A stretch of 64,000 nt of DNA from Pseudooceanicola atlanticus (GCF_000768315.1 NZ_AQQX01000002.1:310001-374000); one strand, 5' to 3'. Numbered from the stretch's first letter, positions 17,050 through 26,365 are shown. Made by a program: numbers and translations. Notes: generated from the sequence alone by a model not told the origin.

Positions 17050-18350
17050 TGATGGTTCGCTGGCTCACCCGCTACGGGAGGCGCGATGAGGGGAGCATGA
17101 CGCTTCTGGGGATTTACGTCCTGGCCGGGGGTCTGCTGATCTCGGCCTTCGCGATCGACTTTGCCTACCTGCTGTCGGCACGCACGCAGCTTCAGGTGGC
17201 GGCCGATTCCGCCGCCCATGCCGCGCTCTATTTCCGCGAGACCAACACCGAGGAGCAATCCAAGCTGAAGGCCGTGGAAATGGCCCAGCACGACATGCCC
17301 GCTTCGGAATACGGTGCGGTGCTGGAGGCCGAGGATGTCGAATTCGGCAACTGGGACTACGCCACGAAGACCTTCACGCCCGCCTCCGGGTCGATGGAGG
17401 CCGTCCGCGTGCGCCCCAGCCGGATCGAGGCCAAAGGCAATGCTGTCGCCGTCTTCCTGTTCCGCCTGCTGGACCGCCCGGAATGGGACGTGGCCGCCCA
17501 GGCGATCTTCGTCACCTTCCAGCCGCATTGCTTCCGCGAGGGGTTCGTCGCGCAGGGGGTGGTCGACATCCAGTCCAACAACGGCTTTGCCGACGGGTTC
17601 TGCCTGCATTCCAACACCTACGTGTCCGTGAACCAGAACAACACGTTCGAGGCGGGCACCGTCGTCTCCATGCCCGACAGCAACGATATCAACATGCCGC
17701 GCTCGGGCTTCGAGAAGAACGAGGGCCTGCAGGCGGCGCTGCGCAACGGATTTTACCGGCTGCGGATGCTGCTGAAGCTCGATGAGGTCTATGATTCGCT
17801 CTATTTCGGCTATGGCGATCACGTGCCCGATTACATCACCGCCAGCGTGCCCATCGTGCTGAGTGACACCAAGCTGGGGGTCACGGATTTCGAGCAGGGC
17901 CGGATCCACAGGCTGACCTGTGGCGGGCAGACGATCAATATCGATGGCGGGATCACCCTGCGAAATATCGTCATCATCACCGATTGCGATATCAAGTTCG
18001 GCAACGACCTGGCGTTGGTGGATTCGATCGTCTTCACCCGGTCGACGGCGACCAAGAGCATCTATTCCGCCTCCGGGCTGCGCATCGGCGACGATGACGG
18101 CTGTGCCGAAGGCGGCGGGGCGCAGATCATCACCTATGGTGGCGTCGACGTGGCCGCAGACATGCATATGTATGGCGGCCAGATCATCGCCATGGGCGAT
18201 GTGGCCTTTGCCGCGAATGCCAATGGCATCCAGGGCGCGTCGATCCTGGCCAAGGGCACGATCTCGGGCACGTCAAACATGGATATGGGGTTCTGCGGGA
18301 CCGGCATGGATGATAATTTCGAAGCCCAGTATTTCCGCCTGGCGCTTTGA
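17049..18350 (+). CDS. Tad (TadG-like) protein with bactofilin-like C-terminal repeats
   Basis: A 433-residue membrane-anchored protein. The N-terminal TadG/Flp domain is clear: EGSMTLLGIYVLAGGLLISAFAIDFAYLL followed by SARTQLQVAADSAAHAALYF. From about residue 280 onward, hydrophobic/Gly/Asn-rich beta-strand repeats (INIDGGITLRNIVIITDCDI and GGQIIAMGDVAFAANANGIQ) resemble right-handed beta-helix or polymer-forming cytoskeletal proteins. Translation is coupled to the TadE-like gene. Likely exposed on the cell surface; function unknown. Confidence 0.78.
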   Translation: MMVRWLTRYGRRDEGSMTLLGIYVLAGGLLISAFAIDFAYLLSARTQLQVAADSAAHAALYFRETNTEEQSKLKAVEMAQHDMPASEYGAVLEAEDVEFGNWDYATKTFTPASGSMEAVRVRPSRIEAKGNAVAVFLFRLLDRPEWDVAAQAIFVTFQPHCFREGFVAQGVVDIQSNNGFADGFCLHSNTYVSVNQNNTFEAGTVVSMPDSNDINMPRSGFEKNEGLQAALRNGFYRLRMLLKLDEVYDSLYFGYGDHVPDYITASVPIVLSDTKLGVTDFEQGRIHRLTCGGQTINIDGGITLRNIVIITDCDIKFGNDLALVDSIVFTRSTATKSIYSASGLRIGDDDGCAEGGGAQIITYGGVDVAADMHMYGGQIIAMGDVAFAANANGIQGASILAKGTISGTSNMDMGFCGTGMDDNFEAQYFRLAL

Positions 18351-18421
18351 TCCTGCCGCGGTTGCCCGCTTGGTGGCCACCGATTTTTCGAGACATGCAG
18401 CGGGGTCCCTGACGGGACCGG

Positions 18422-18470
18422 CCGGGGGCTCTGCCCCCGGACCCCCGGGATATTTATCGGCCAGATGAAA
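18422..18470 (+). repeat. GC-hairpin/GATGAA intergenic repeat, copy 3
   Basis: Hairpin CCGGGGGC-TCT-GCCCCCGG (18422-18440), then CCCCGGGATATTTATCGG and CCAGATGAAA to 18470. Same orientation and architecture as copies 1 and 2. Confidence 0.7.
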
Positions 18471-18521
18471 GGGGGGCGCGGGACGGGATGGAGGCGGTGC
18501 GCGCCCGTTCCCTGAACGCGA

Positions 18522-18545
18522 AACAGGGGGCCGAGGCCCCCTGTT
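18522..18545 (-). terminator. Hairpin terminator downstream of mcmA
   Basis: AACAGGGGGCC at 18522-18532 pairs with GGCCCCCTGTT at 18535-18545. It lies 28 bases beyond the mcmA stop on the minus strand, with a short TTTC after the stem. Confidence 0.5.
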
Positions 18546-18572
18546 CGATGGCTTGGCTGTCGTGAGGGGCGC

Positions 18573-20702
18573 CTAGGCGCGGGCCTCGCGGATCAGCTTG
18601 AGGATGTCCTGCGCGGCGGCGGGGATATTCGTGCCGGGGCCGAAGATCGCCTTCACGCCGGCCTTTTTCAGGAAGTCGTAATCCTGCTGCGGGATCACGC
18701 CGCCGCAGATCACGATGATATCGCCGGCATCCTTTTCCTTCAGCGCCTCGATCAGCTGCGGCGCGAGGGTCTTGTGACCGGCGGCCTGGGACGAGATGCC
18801 GACGACATGCACGTCGTTGTCGATCGCGTCCTGCGCGGCCTCGTCCGGGGTCTGGAAGAGCGGGCCGACATCCACGTCGAAACCGATATCGGCAAAGGCG
18901 GTGGCGATCACCTTGGCGCCGCGGTCATGGCCGTCCTGGCCCATCTTGACGACGAGCAGGCGGGGGCGGCGGCCCTCTTCCTCGGCGAAGGCCTCGATAT
19001 CCTTCTGGATCGCGGCAAAGCCCTCGTCGCCTTCATAGGCGGCGCCGTAGACACCGGCGAGCGTCTTGACCTCGGCCCGGTGGCGGCCGAATTCCTTCTC
19101 CATTGCCATGCTGATTTCCCCTACGGTGGCCCGGGCACGCGCGGCTTCGACCGCGGCTTCCAGGAGGTTGCCGCCTTCCTTGGCGCGGCGGGTCAGTTCG
19201 TCGAGCGCCTTGGTGCAGGCGTCTTCGTCACGCTCTGCGCGGATGCGCTCCAGCGCCTTCACCTGGCTGTCGCGAACCTTGACGTTGTCGACATCGAGGA
19301 TGTCGATCGGGTCTTCCTTGTCCTTGCGGTACTTGTTGACGCCGACGATCACGTCCTCGCCACGGTCGATCAGGGCCTGACGGCGGGCCGCCGATTCCTC
19401 GATCCGCAGCTTGGGCATGCCGGAGGCCACGGCCTTGGTCATGCCGCCCATTTCCTCGACCTCTTCGATCAGGGCCCAGGCTTTCTCAATCAGTTCGTTG
19501 GTCAGGCTTTCCACGTAGTAGGAGCCGGCCAGCGGGTCGACCACATTGGTGATGCCGGTTTCCTCCTGCAGGATCAGCTGCGTGTTCCGCGCGATGCGGG
19601 CCGAGAAATCGGTGGGCAGGGCGATGGCTTCGTCCAGGGCGTTGGTGTGCAGCGACTGGGTGCCGCCCAGGACCGCCGACAGCGCCTCGTAGGCGGTGCG
19701 GATGACGTTGTTGTAGGGGTCCTGTTCCTGCAGTGACACGCCCGAGGTCTGGCAGTGCGTCCGCAGCATCTTGGATTTCTCCTGCTCCGCACCGAACTCG
19801 GTCATGATGCGGTGCCACAGGGTGCGGGCCGCGCGCAGCTTGGCCGCTTCCATGAAGAAGTTCATGCCGATGGCAAAGAAGAAGGACAGGCGGCCGGCGA
19901 ACTTGTCGACATCCATCCCGGCCTCGATCGCCGCCTTCACGTATTCGCGGCCATCGGCGAGGGTGAAGGCAAGCTCCTGCACCAGGTTCGCGCCGGCTTC
20001 CTGCATGTGGTAGCCGGAGATCGAGATGGAGTTGAAGCGCGGCATCTCGTTCGAGGTGTATTCGATGATGTCGGAGATGATCCGCATCGAGGGCTGGGGC
20101 GGATAGATATAGGTGTTCCGCACCATGAATTCCTTGAGGATGTCGTTCTGGATCGTGCCGGACAGGACGGATTTGTCATGGCCCTGTTCCTCGCCGGTCA
20201 CGATGAAATTCGCGAGGATCGGGATCACCGCGCCGTTCATCGTCATCGAGACGGAAACCTGGTCCAGCGGGATGCCGTCGAAGAGGATCTTCATGTCCTC
20301 GACGCTGTCGATGGCGACGCCCGCCTTGCCGACATCGCCCACCACGCGGGGGTGGTCGCTGTCATAGCCGCGGTGCGTGGCGAGGTCGAAGGCGACCGAG
20401 ACGCCCTGCTGACCGGCGGCGAGGTTGCGGCGGTAGAAGGCGTTGGATTCCTCGGCGGTGGAGAAGCCCGCATACTGGCGGATCGTCCAGGGGCGGCCGG
20501 CATACATCGTCGCCTTGGGGCCGCGGGTGAACGGGCCGAACCCGGGCATGGAGCCCATATGCTCAAGCCCTTCCGTATCCTCTTCGGTGTAGAGCGGCTT
20601 GACCTTGATCCCTTCAAGGGTTTCCCAGTCGAGATCGGAGAGCGGCTTGCCCCGCAGCTCCTTCGCGGCAAGCTCTGCCCATGCGTCCTTCTTCGATGCC
20701 AT
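18573..20702 (-). CDS. mcmA: Methylmalonyl-CoA mutase, single-chain
   Basis: A 709-residue B12-dependent mutase converting methylmalonyl-CoA to succinyl-CoA, the last step of propionyl-CoA assimilation. The catalytic barrel includes [21 protein letters not shown] and the substrate-binding TMNGAVIP; the C-terminal cobalamin domain has the base-off motif DGHDRG at 590-595 plus a later GGVIP. Full length with both domains, so no separate small subunit is needed. meaB is not in the window. Two genes of unknown role separate it from pccA. Confidence 0.95.
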   Translation of the reverse strand: MASKKDAWAELAAKELRGKPLSDLDWETLEGIKVKPLYTEEDTEGLEHMGSMPGFGPFTRGPKATMYAGRPWTIRQYAGFSTAEESNAFYRRNLAAGQQGVSVAFDLATHRGYDSDHPRVVGDVGKAGVAIDSVEDMKILFDGIPLDQVSVSMTMNGAVIPILANFIVTGEEQGHDKSVLSGTIQNDILKEFMVRNTYIYPPQPSMRIISDIIEYTSNEMPRFNSISISGYHMQEAGANLVQELAFTLADGREYVKAAIEAGMDVDKFAGRLSFFFAIGMNFFMEAAKLRAARTLWHRIMTEFGAEQEKSKMLRTHCQTSGVSLQEQDPYNNVIRTAYEALSAVLGGTQSLHTNALDEAIALPTDFSARIARNTQLILQEETGITNVVDPLAGSYYVESLTNELIEKAWALIEEVEEMGGMTKAVASGMPKLRIEESAARRQALIDRGEDVIVGVNKYRKDKEDPIDILDVDNVKVRDSQVKALERIRAERDEDACTKALDELTRRAKEGGNLLEAAVEAARARATVGEISMAMEKEFGRHRAEVKTLAGVYGAAYEGDEGFAAIQKDIEAFAEEEGRRPRLLVVKMGQDGHDRGAKVIATAFADIGFDVDVGPLFQTPDEAAQDAIDNDVHVVGISSQAAGHKTLAPQLIEALKEKDAGDIIVICGGVIPQQDYDFLKKAGVKAIFGPGTNIPAAAQDILKLIREARA

Positions 20703-20761
20703 CTGTTCTTCCTCTTCCTAGGGCCAGCCGGCGGATGTGTCCCCGCTCGGGCCGGTCCGGT

Positions 20762-21709
20762 TTACCCTGATCCGGCCAGGGGCGGCCGGTGCGTCATGTG
20801 ATCCGTGGTGGTGCGGGCGATATGGCCCGCCGCTGCGCGCCAGGGCGCATCGGCTAGCTGCGCCAGCCCCTCTGCCCCTGCACGCAGCCAATAGAGATCG
20901 TCCTGGTAGTCCTCGCGCAGGGCGGCCTGCTGGACCCGGTCGAAGGGTTGCCAATGGCCATCCGGCCCCTCGGTGAGCGCGGTCAGACCGGTGGGCTGGC
21001 CCTTGGCCCGGCGCGCCTTGCGCAACTCTGCCACGTTGGGCGCGCGGTTCAGCCAGACCCGCGCATGCGCCGACGGGCCGTGCAGTTCTCCGCCCGTCAG
21101 GTGCCACAGCCGCCGTTCGGGCAGGCCCGCCATGGCCTCGTGCGGGATCACGGTCAGCCGTGCCTCGGGCGCGACGCGGGCGATGTCGCGGATCACGTGC
21201 TGCCAGAGGCGCGGCTGGTCCACCAGCGCCTGCAACAGGTCATTGCCCGGCAGATCCATACCGCGATGCACCGCAAAGGCCAGGCAGGAGCGCCAATAGG
21301 CCTCCTGATCGCGGACCGACAGGGCGATGCGCGTGACCCGGCCGCCAAAGGCGCCAAGGTAGCGGGACAGCCGGTCCCCAACATCGGGGTAGAGCCGCCG
21401 CTTGCGCAGGTTGCGGCGCGGGGCGCCCAGCATGTTCTCGTCACTGACGATCAGGTGGCGCAGCCCGGTGGCGCGCACCCGGTCCAGGTTCAAGGCGATA
21501 CGCTGGCAGGCCAGGTCATATTGCCGTTCCGGGCTGATCGCGGAGCCCCGGTCCTCGTGGAGCAGGCCGGCGAACAGGCCGCCACGCGTGCGATGCGGCC
21601 CCCAGAACCCGACCCCGTGCCGCGCCAGCGTTTCGGCGTTTTCCCGCAGGTAGCGCTGGAAAGAGGTCGTGGCGGTGCGATGCGCGCCGATATGCAGCGT
21701 GATGTCCAT
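20762..21709 (-). CDS. Sulfotransferase-like protein
   Basis: A 315-residue protein with an N-terminal P-loop-like HIGAHRTATTSFQRYL at about residues 6-21 (PAPS 5'-phosphate binding region of the sulfotransferase superfamily) and a later RVTRIALSVRDQEAYWRSC segment resembling the 3'-phosphate site. The first 20 codons of the longer frame (from 21769) are Arg/Pro-rich and nonconserved-looking, so ATG 21709 is preferred. It follows mcmA's start by 59 bases on the same strand. The acceptor substrate is unknown. Confidence 0.65.
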   Translation of the reverse strand: MDITLHIGAHRTATTSFQRYLRENAETLARHGVGFWGPHRTRGGLFAGLLHEDRGSAISPERQYDLACQRIALNLDRVRATGLRHLIVSDENMLGAPRRNLRKRRLYPDVGDRLSRYLGAFGGRVTRIALSVRDQEAYWRSCLAFAVHRGMDLPGNDLLQALVDQPRLWQHVIRDIARVAPEARLTVIPHEAMAGLPERRLWHLTGGELHGPSAHARVWLNRAPNVAELRKARRAKGQPTGLTALTEGPDGHWQPFDRVQQAALREDYQDDLYWLRAGAEGLAQLADAPWRAAAGHIARTTTDHMTHRPPLAGSG

Positions 21710-21901
21710 GGGCCGGGCCTTTGTGGGCCGCACGGGGCGGCGCAGGGGGATGGGACGAATGCGATGCATTATCCCCTCCCACCCGTGACAAAGGTCTTAA
21801 CTCCGGTCACAGTCCCGACACCGGACGCGAAAACGGGCGCCCCGCCCATGGCGAAACCCTGCCGACCGCCTATATCGGTAAGGACAGGAGAGACGACACA
21901 G

Positions 21902-22423
21902 ATGACAGCCCCCCTGACCCGATCGCCCTTGACCAAGGCCTTGGCCCTGCTTGCAATTCTGGCCGCCACACCGCTTGCCGCGCAGGAGGCGACAGCCGCC
22001 CCCGGCGATGAAACCGGAAGCGGGGCCGAAGCAACGGACGGCATTTTCCCGGAAGAACGGCCCGATACGCTGGACGGTCTGAAATGGGAGAAACGGGTGC
22101 TGGTCGTCTTTGCCGACAGCCCCAACGACCCGTCGTTCCGGCGCCAGATGACGGCGCTGCGCGAACGGCCCCTGCCCCTGCTGGACCGCGACGTCGTGGT
22201 GTTCACCGACACCGAACCGGACGGCGACAGCGGGCTGCGACGGACGTTCCGGCCCCGCGGTTTCATGCTGGTGCTGGTCGGCAAGGACGGGCAGATCAAG
22301 CTGCGCAAACCCTTCCCCTGGGACGTGCGTGAATTGTCGAATTCCATCGACAAGACGCCGCTGCGCCAGCAGGAAATCCGCGACGCGCAGGGCGAACGTT
22401 CGCAGGGCGTGGTGCCGGAATAG
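21902..22423 (+). CDS. DUF4174 domain secreted protein
   Basis: A 173-residue protein with signal peptide (residues 10-27, ending PLAAQEA). The mature part has KWEKRVLVVFADSPNDPSFRRQ and GLRRTFRPRGFMLVLVGKDG, matching DUF4174 (thioredoxin-like fold without cysteines). Role unknown. It is divergent from the sulfotransferase-like gene and convergent with the lipoprotein at 22452; GACAGGAGAGACG upstream of ATG 21902 is a good ribosome binding site. Confidence 0.8.
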   Translation: MTAPLTRSPLTKALALLAILAATPLAAQEATAAPGDETGSGAEATDGIFPEERPDTLDGLKWEKRVLVVFADSPNDPSFRRQMTALRERPLPLLDRDVVVFTDTEPDGDSGLRRTFRPRGFMLVLVGKDGQIKLRKPFPWDVRELSNSIDKTPLRQQEIRDAQGERSQGVVPE

Positions 22424-22451
22424 GCCAGCCGTTGATCCGCGCGGGGCGCCA

Positions 22452-22970
22452 TCACAGGTCCCCCCGGACGTAGTAGATCAGCCGCGTCACCCGATCGAGC
22501 AGGATCAGCGCATCGTCTTCCAGGTCGAGGATCAGAACCGCCTCGGGCCGCATCAGCGAATTGTAATAGCCCTGCTGCACCGGTGCGGTCATGCAGGACC
22601 GCGCCCCGGCCCCGGCAGCCAGAACGGCAACGCCAGCGGGCAGGTTCTTGGAGGCGATTTCCTCGGAAATCATGTTGGGCGAGAAATCGGGATTGTCGAA
22701 GGCCACGGCCTGGCCACGCCCGATCCGCGAAAACGCCTCTTCCACGCTGCCGACGATGGGGACGGCGGATTTCACCTCTCCGATATGGGCGGCGTAGACG
22801 CCCACCATGCAGCCGAGTTGCTGTTCGAAATAGAGCGTCTTGCCCGGGTGCAGCAGCCGGGCAACGTGGTTGCGTACCTCATCCTCCCGGTCGGAGCAGG
22901 CAGAGAGCGTCAGCGCCGCAAGGGCCGCGGCGCCGGTCTTGTTGAGGATGGAGCGGTGTCGATGCCGCAT
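22452..22970 (-). CDS. Predicted lipoprotein of unknown function
   Basis: A 173-residue protein with a lipobox TLSAC ending at C25, so it is predicted to be lipidated. ATG 22970 is chosen because AGGGAGG lies upstream; the longer frame from 23108 is Arg/Pro-rich noise. The mature domain (FEQQLGCMVGVYAAHIGEVK, ARSCMTAPVQQGYYNSLMRP) has two cysteines but no domain I recognise. It lies just downstream of pccA on the same strand. Confidence 0.7.
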   Translation of the reverse strand: MRHRHRSILNKTGAAALAALTLSACSDREDEVRNHVARLLHPGKTLYFEQQLGCMVGVYAAHIGEVKSAVPIVGSVEEAFSRIGRGQAVAFDNPDFSPNMISEEIASKNLPAGVAVLAAGAGARSCMTAPVQQGYYNSLMRPEAVLILDLEDDALILLDRVTRLIYYVRGDL

Positions 22971-23112
22971 GAGACGGACCTCCCTTGGCAGAGAGACCCG
23001 TCTACACCCGAAACCTTGCGAAACCCTGTCACGCCGCCTGCAACCCGCCGGAGCGGGGCAAAACGAGCGTGGCTGGGGCCGCGCAGGGGATCGGGCCGGG
23101 TGCGGCATCGGC

Positions 23113-25158
23113 TTATTCGAACTCCATGATGACTTCGTCGACGGCCAGGCTGTCGCCCGGACCCGCGTTGATCTTGGTCACCACGGCCTTCTTCTCGGCG
23201 CGCAGGATGTTTTCCATCTTCATCGCCTCGATCGTGCAGAGCGCCTGGCCTTCCTGGACCTCCTGCCCCTCTTCCACGTCGACTTTGACGACGAGGCCCG
23301 GCATCGGGCAGAGCAGCATCTTGGAGGTGTCGGGCGCTTCCTTCTCGGGCATCAGGTCGGCCAGTTCGGCATGACGCGGCGACCGCACATGCACCTTCAG
23401 GTCCGCCCCACGCGACCGGATGCGGAACCCGTTGGTGATCTTGCCGACCTTCAGCACCAGCGGATCACCATCCACGGTCATCGAGGCCAGCGGTTTGCCC
23501 GGCGTCCAGTCGCCTTCGACCCGCACCGCGCCGTCATCGGCGAAGGTCACGGTCGCACCGTCATGGTCCGCGTCGATCGTCACGTCGAAACGCTGGCCCT
23601 GAAGGGTCACGACCCAGTCCGTGCCCACACGGCGTTCATGGTTGTCCATCCGGCCGGACACGCGGGTGCGCCGGATCTCGGCCACGCGGTTCATCGCGGC
23701 ACAGGCGGCGGCGATGCGGCGCAGGGCCGGCGTCTGCAGTTCCACCCCTTCGAAGCCTTCGGGATATTCCTCGGCGATGAAGGCAGTGGTCATGTCGCCA
23801 GAGACGAATTTCGGGTGGTCCATCACGGCGGCGACGAAGGGCAGGTTGTGGCCGATCCCCTCGACCTCGAACGTATCCAGCGCCACGCGCATCGCCTCGA
23901 TCGCCTCGGCACGGGACGGGGCCCAGGTGCAGAGCTTGGCGATCATCGGGTCGTAATACATGGAGATCTCGCCGCCCTCGTAGACGCCGGTATCGTTGCG
24001 CACGGCGGTCAGGCCCTCGGGCGCATCCCCCTGCCACTTGCCGGTCTTCAGCAGCGGGCCGGCGGCGATTTCCTGAGGCGGACGATAGCGGGTCAGACGG
24101 CCGATCGACGGCAGGAAGTTCCGATACGGGTCTTCGGCATACAGACGGTTCTCGATCGCCCAGCCGTTCAGCTGCACGTCGTCCTGGGTGATCGACAGCT
24201 TTTCGCCCGAGGCCACCAGGATCATCTGTTCGACCAGGTCGACGCCGGTGATCAGCTCGGTCACCGGGTGTTCCACCTGAAGGCGGGTGTTCATTTCCAG
24301 GAAGTAGAAGTTCTTGTCACCGTCGACGATGAATTCCACCGTCCCGGCAGAGGCATAGCCCACGGCCTTGGCCAGCGCGACGGCCTGTTCGCCCATGGCC
24401 TTGCGGGTCGCTTCGTCCAGGAAGGGCGACGGCGCCTCTTCGACGACCTTCTGGTTGCGGCGCTGGATCGAGCATTCGCGCTCGCCCAGGTAGATGCCGT
24501 TGCCGTGGCTGTCGCAGAGCACCTGGATTTCGATATGGCGCGGTTGCGTCACGAACTTCTCGATGAAGATCCGGTCGTCGCCAAAGGAATTCGCCGCCTC
24601 GTTCTTGGACGACTGGAAGCCCTCGCGCGCCTCGTCATCGTTCCAGGCGATCCGCATCCCCTTGCCGCCACCGCCGGCAGAGGCCTTGATCATCACCGGG
24701 TAGCCGATCTCTCCGCTGATCTTCACGGCTTCCTCGGCATCCTCGATCAGCCCCATGTAGCCGGGCACGGTCGACACGCCGGCCTCCTGCGCGATCTTCT
24801 TGGAGGTGATCTTGTCGCCCATGGCCTCGATCGCCTTGACCGGCGGGCCGACAAAGGCCACGCCCGTGGCCTCGAGCGCCTGGGCGAATTTCGGGTTCTC
24901 GGACAGGAAGCCATAGCCGGGATGCACGGCCTGCGCCCCGGTCCGCTTGATCGCATCCATCACCTTGTCGATGACGATGTAGGACTGGTTTGCGGGCGGC
25001 GGGCCGATATGCACCGCCTCGTCGGCCATTTCCACGTGGAGCGCGTTCTTGTCCGCATCCGAATAGATGGCCACGGTCTTGATCCCCATCTTCCGCGCGG
25101 TCTTCATCACGCGGCAGGCGATCTCGCCCCGGTTGGCGATCAGGATTTTGTCGAACAT
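23113..25158 (-). CDS. pccA: Propionyl-CoA carboxylase alpha (biotin) subunit
   Basis: A 681-residue biotin-dependent carboxylase subunit: biotin carboxylase N-domain (MFDKILIANRGEIACRV), ATP-grasp (ASAGGGGKGMR, FIEKFVTQPRHIEIQ, LEMNTRLQVEHPVTE), a BT linker region and a biotinyl domain with EAMKMEN, where K647 carries biotin. With PccB it carboxylates propionyl-CoA to methylmalonyl-CoA. ATG 25158 matches the family start; the frame extends upstream without support. pccB lies about 2.4 kb away, separated by small genes. Confidence 0.95.
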   Translation of the reverse strand: MFDKILIANRGEIACRVMKTARKMGIKTVAIYSDADKNALHVEMADEAVHIGPPPANQSYIVIDKVMDAIKRTGAQAVHPGYGFLSENPKFAQALEATGVAFVGPPVKAIEAMGDKITSKKIAQEAGVSTVPGYMGLIEDAEEAVKISGEIGYPVMIKASAGGGGKGMRIAWNDDEAREGFQSSKNEAANSFGDDRIFIEKFVTQPRHIEIQVLCDSHGNGIYLGERECSIQRRNQKVVEEAPSPFLDEATRKAMGEQAVALAKAVGYASAGTVEFIVDGDKNFYFLEMNTRLQVEHPVTELITGVDLVEQMILVASGEKLSITQDDVQLNGWAIENRLYAEDPYRNFLPSIGRLTRYRPPQEIAAGPLLKTGKWQGDAPEGLTAVRNDTGVYEGGEISMYYDPMIAKLCTWAPSRAEAIEAMRVALDTFEVEGIGHNLPFVAAVMDHPKFVSGDMTTAFIAEEYPEGFEGVELQTPALRRIAAACAAMNRVAEIRRTRVSGRMDNHERRVGTDWVVTLQGQRFDVTIDADHDGATVTFADDGAVRVEGDWTPGKPLASMTVDGDPLVLKVGKITNGFRIRSRGADLKVHVRSPRHAELADLMPEKEAPDTSKMLLCPMPGLVVKVDVEEGQEVQEGQALCTIEAMKMENILRAEKKAVVTKINAGPGDSLAVDEVIMEFE

Positions 25159-25212
25159 GTCAGTCCCTTCTTCCTTCTTGGCCCCGGACATCCCGTCGGG
25201 GCGTTTGGACAC

Positions 25213-25246
25213 GCAAAACCCCCGCGGCAGCAGGGCTGCGCGGGGG
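25213..25246 (-). terminator. Rho-independent terminator of the 69-aa lipoprotein gene
   Basis: CCCCCGCG at 25219-25226 pairs with CGCGGGGG at 25239-25246; on the minus strand the stem is followed by TTTTGCG. It lies between the lipoprotein gene and pccA, so the two are probably separate transcripts. Confidence 0.65.
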
Positions 25247-25295
25247 CTCAAGGTTCAGTTGGCCGCGCCGGGAAACCCGACGGGCAAAAATGATG

Positions 25296-25505
25296 TTACT
25301 GGCAGGCGCCGGGGTTGGTCTGGCAATAGGCGACGTTGGCCGCTGCACCGACGAGGGCGCCCGTTCCGACGTTGCCATTGGTGACTGCGGCTGCACCGAT
25401 ACCGGTTGCACCACCGACCAGGGCCTGTTCGCCCACGGTCTGACCACATGCTGCGAGGCCTGCACAGGCGATCGTCGCGGCGACCCAAATCTTTGCTTTG
25501 CGCAT
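25296..25505 (-). CDS. Small lipoprotein, 69 aa
   Basis: MRKAKIWVAATIACAGLAAC is a clean lipoprotein signal with C20. The mature 49 residues are rich in Gly/Ala (GEQALVGGATGIGAAAV, GTGALVGAAANVAYC), resembling glycine-zipper proteins that insert in or stick to membranes. AAC/GGAGTAACGG upstream of ATG 25505 supports the start. It has its own terminator, so it is likely an independent gene. Function unknown. Confidence 0.78.
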   Translation of the reverse strand: MRKAKIWVAATIACAGLAACGQTVGEQALVGGATGIGAAAVTNGNVGTGALVGAAANVAYCQTNPGACQ

Positions 25506-25630
25506 TGTTCCGTTACTCCTGGTTGACTGCGTATCACCAGATTAACAGACCGCTTCGGAAAAGGTTCCAGCGACTTTTCGGACTCGGCCAAAAATTGCCG
25601 AGTCACAGTGGCTTGGCCCTGAAGCGGAAA

Positions 25631-25669
25631 AAAGGCGGGCGGTCTGATCTTGGGGACATCAGACCGCCC
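25631..25669 (-). terminator. Strong rho-independent terminator
   Basis: GGGCGGTCTGAT at 25637-25648 pairs perfectly with ATCAGACCGCCC at 25658-25669; on the minus strand the stem is followed by GCCTTTTTT. It is 243 bases past the nearest upstream minus-strand stop (25912). Confidence 0.75.
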
Positions 25670-25728
25670 TGTTAGGGAAGGGTAACGGTATTGACATGTC
25701 GCCCCCGGGCCCGTCTTGGACACGCGAG

Positions 25729-25745
25729 CAACACAGTCAGTGTTG
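25729..25745. promoter_or_regulatory. Inverted repeat CAACAC-N5-GTGTTG
   Basis: Perfect six-base arms around AGTCA. On the minus strand TTGACA (complement of 25744-25749) abuts it, so it could be an operator for a minus-strand transcript ending at the terminator at 25631-25669. No good -10 box is evident. Confidence 0.35.
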
Positions 25746-25911
25746 TCAATGATTCCGCGGCGGTCAAAGTTGGTTTTCCCACGACCCTTTTTCTGAGCCA
25801 AATCCTGCTCAACTTCGACGGCGCACGGCAAAATCGCGCTCAATCCAAACGCGTATCTGCTGCGCGAGCAGGCACTTAGCCGGAAACCGGCACGACGGAC
25901 GGAACAGCGGA

Positions 25912-26301
25912 TCACCACTCGTCCTCCTCGTCGTCTTCGGCATCATCCCACGCATCGTCTTCGAAGATCTGCGGAAAGCTCTGCCGGGCGACCTTTTCGT
26001 CCACCTGCAGCAGCGCGTCATAGCTGGCGGGATCAAAGGGATCCTCGGCCGCCACGACCTCCCGCCCGAACAGCCAACTGAGCCGGCCCGCATCCAGGTT
26101 GCCCCGCTCGAACGGTTCATCCCCGAAATGCGCCCAGAGCGCGCGCAGGAACCCTTCGTCCGCGCGACGGTCGGCGGGCTTGCGGTCGCGATAGCGTTCG
26201 CGCCGGGTGATCGGCGTGACCCCCTTGGGGTTGGCGCGACGGATTGTGAACTGGAAATCAGTGCCGGACAGGCGTCCGGGGAACCCACGATGCTTCAGCA
26301 T
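25912..26301 (-). CDS. Conserved hypothetical protein, 129 aa
   Basis: A soluble protein starting MLKHRGFPGRLSGTDFQFT with a basic N-terminal half (RRERYRDRKPADRRADEGFL) and an extremely acidic C-terminus (DDAWDDAEDDEEDEW). AAGGAGGTG stands 6 bases before ATG 26301, a near-perfect ribosome binding site. I do not recognise a domain; it appears to be a Rhodobacteraceae family found near propionyl-CoA carboxylase genes (recalled, not verified). Confidence 0.78.
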   Translation of the reverse strand: MLKHRGFPGRLSGTDFQFTIRRANPKGVTPITRRERYRDRKPADRRADEGFLRALWAHFGDEPFERGNLDAGRLSWLFGREVVAAEDPFDPASYDALLQVDEKVARQSFPQIFEDDAWDDAEDDEEDEW

Positions 26302-26365
26302 GTCCGCACCTCCTTGGTCAGAGACACGGGCCCGGTCCGCGACAGGATCGACGCGACGGGCGGGG

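Larger units (their letters stand above)
25506..25911. other. 406-base intergenic region with orphan terminator and dyad
   Basis: Between two minus-strand genes there is a strong minus-strand terminator (25637-25669) and a dyad at 25729-25745, but no open frame I can support. A short untranslated RNA is possible. Confidence 0.5.

Noticed and set aside
24400-24700. Possible frameshift between pccA domains
   Set aside because: The biotin carboxylase, linker and biotinyl domains are continuous in one frame of normal length.
22840-25293. 817-codon open frame on the plus strand
   Set aside because: It is the complement of pccA; the His/Asp/Arg-rich translation is typical of antisense frames in high-GC DNA and has no start context.
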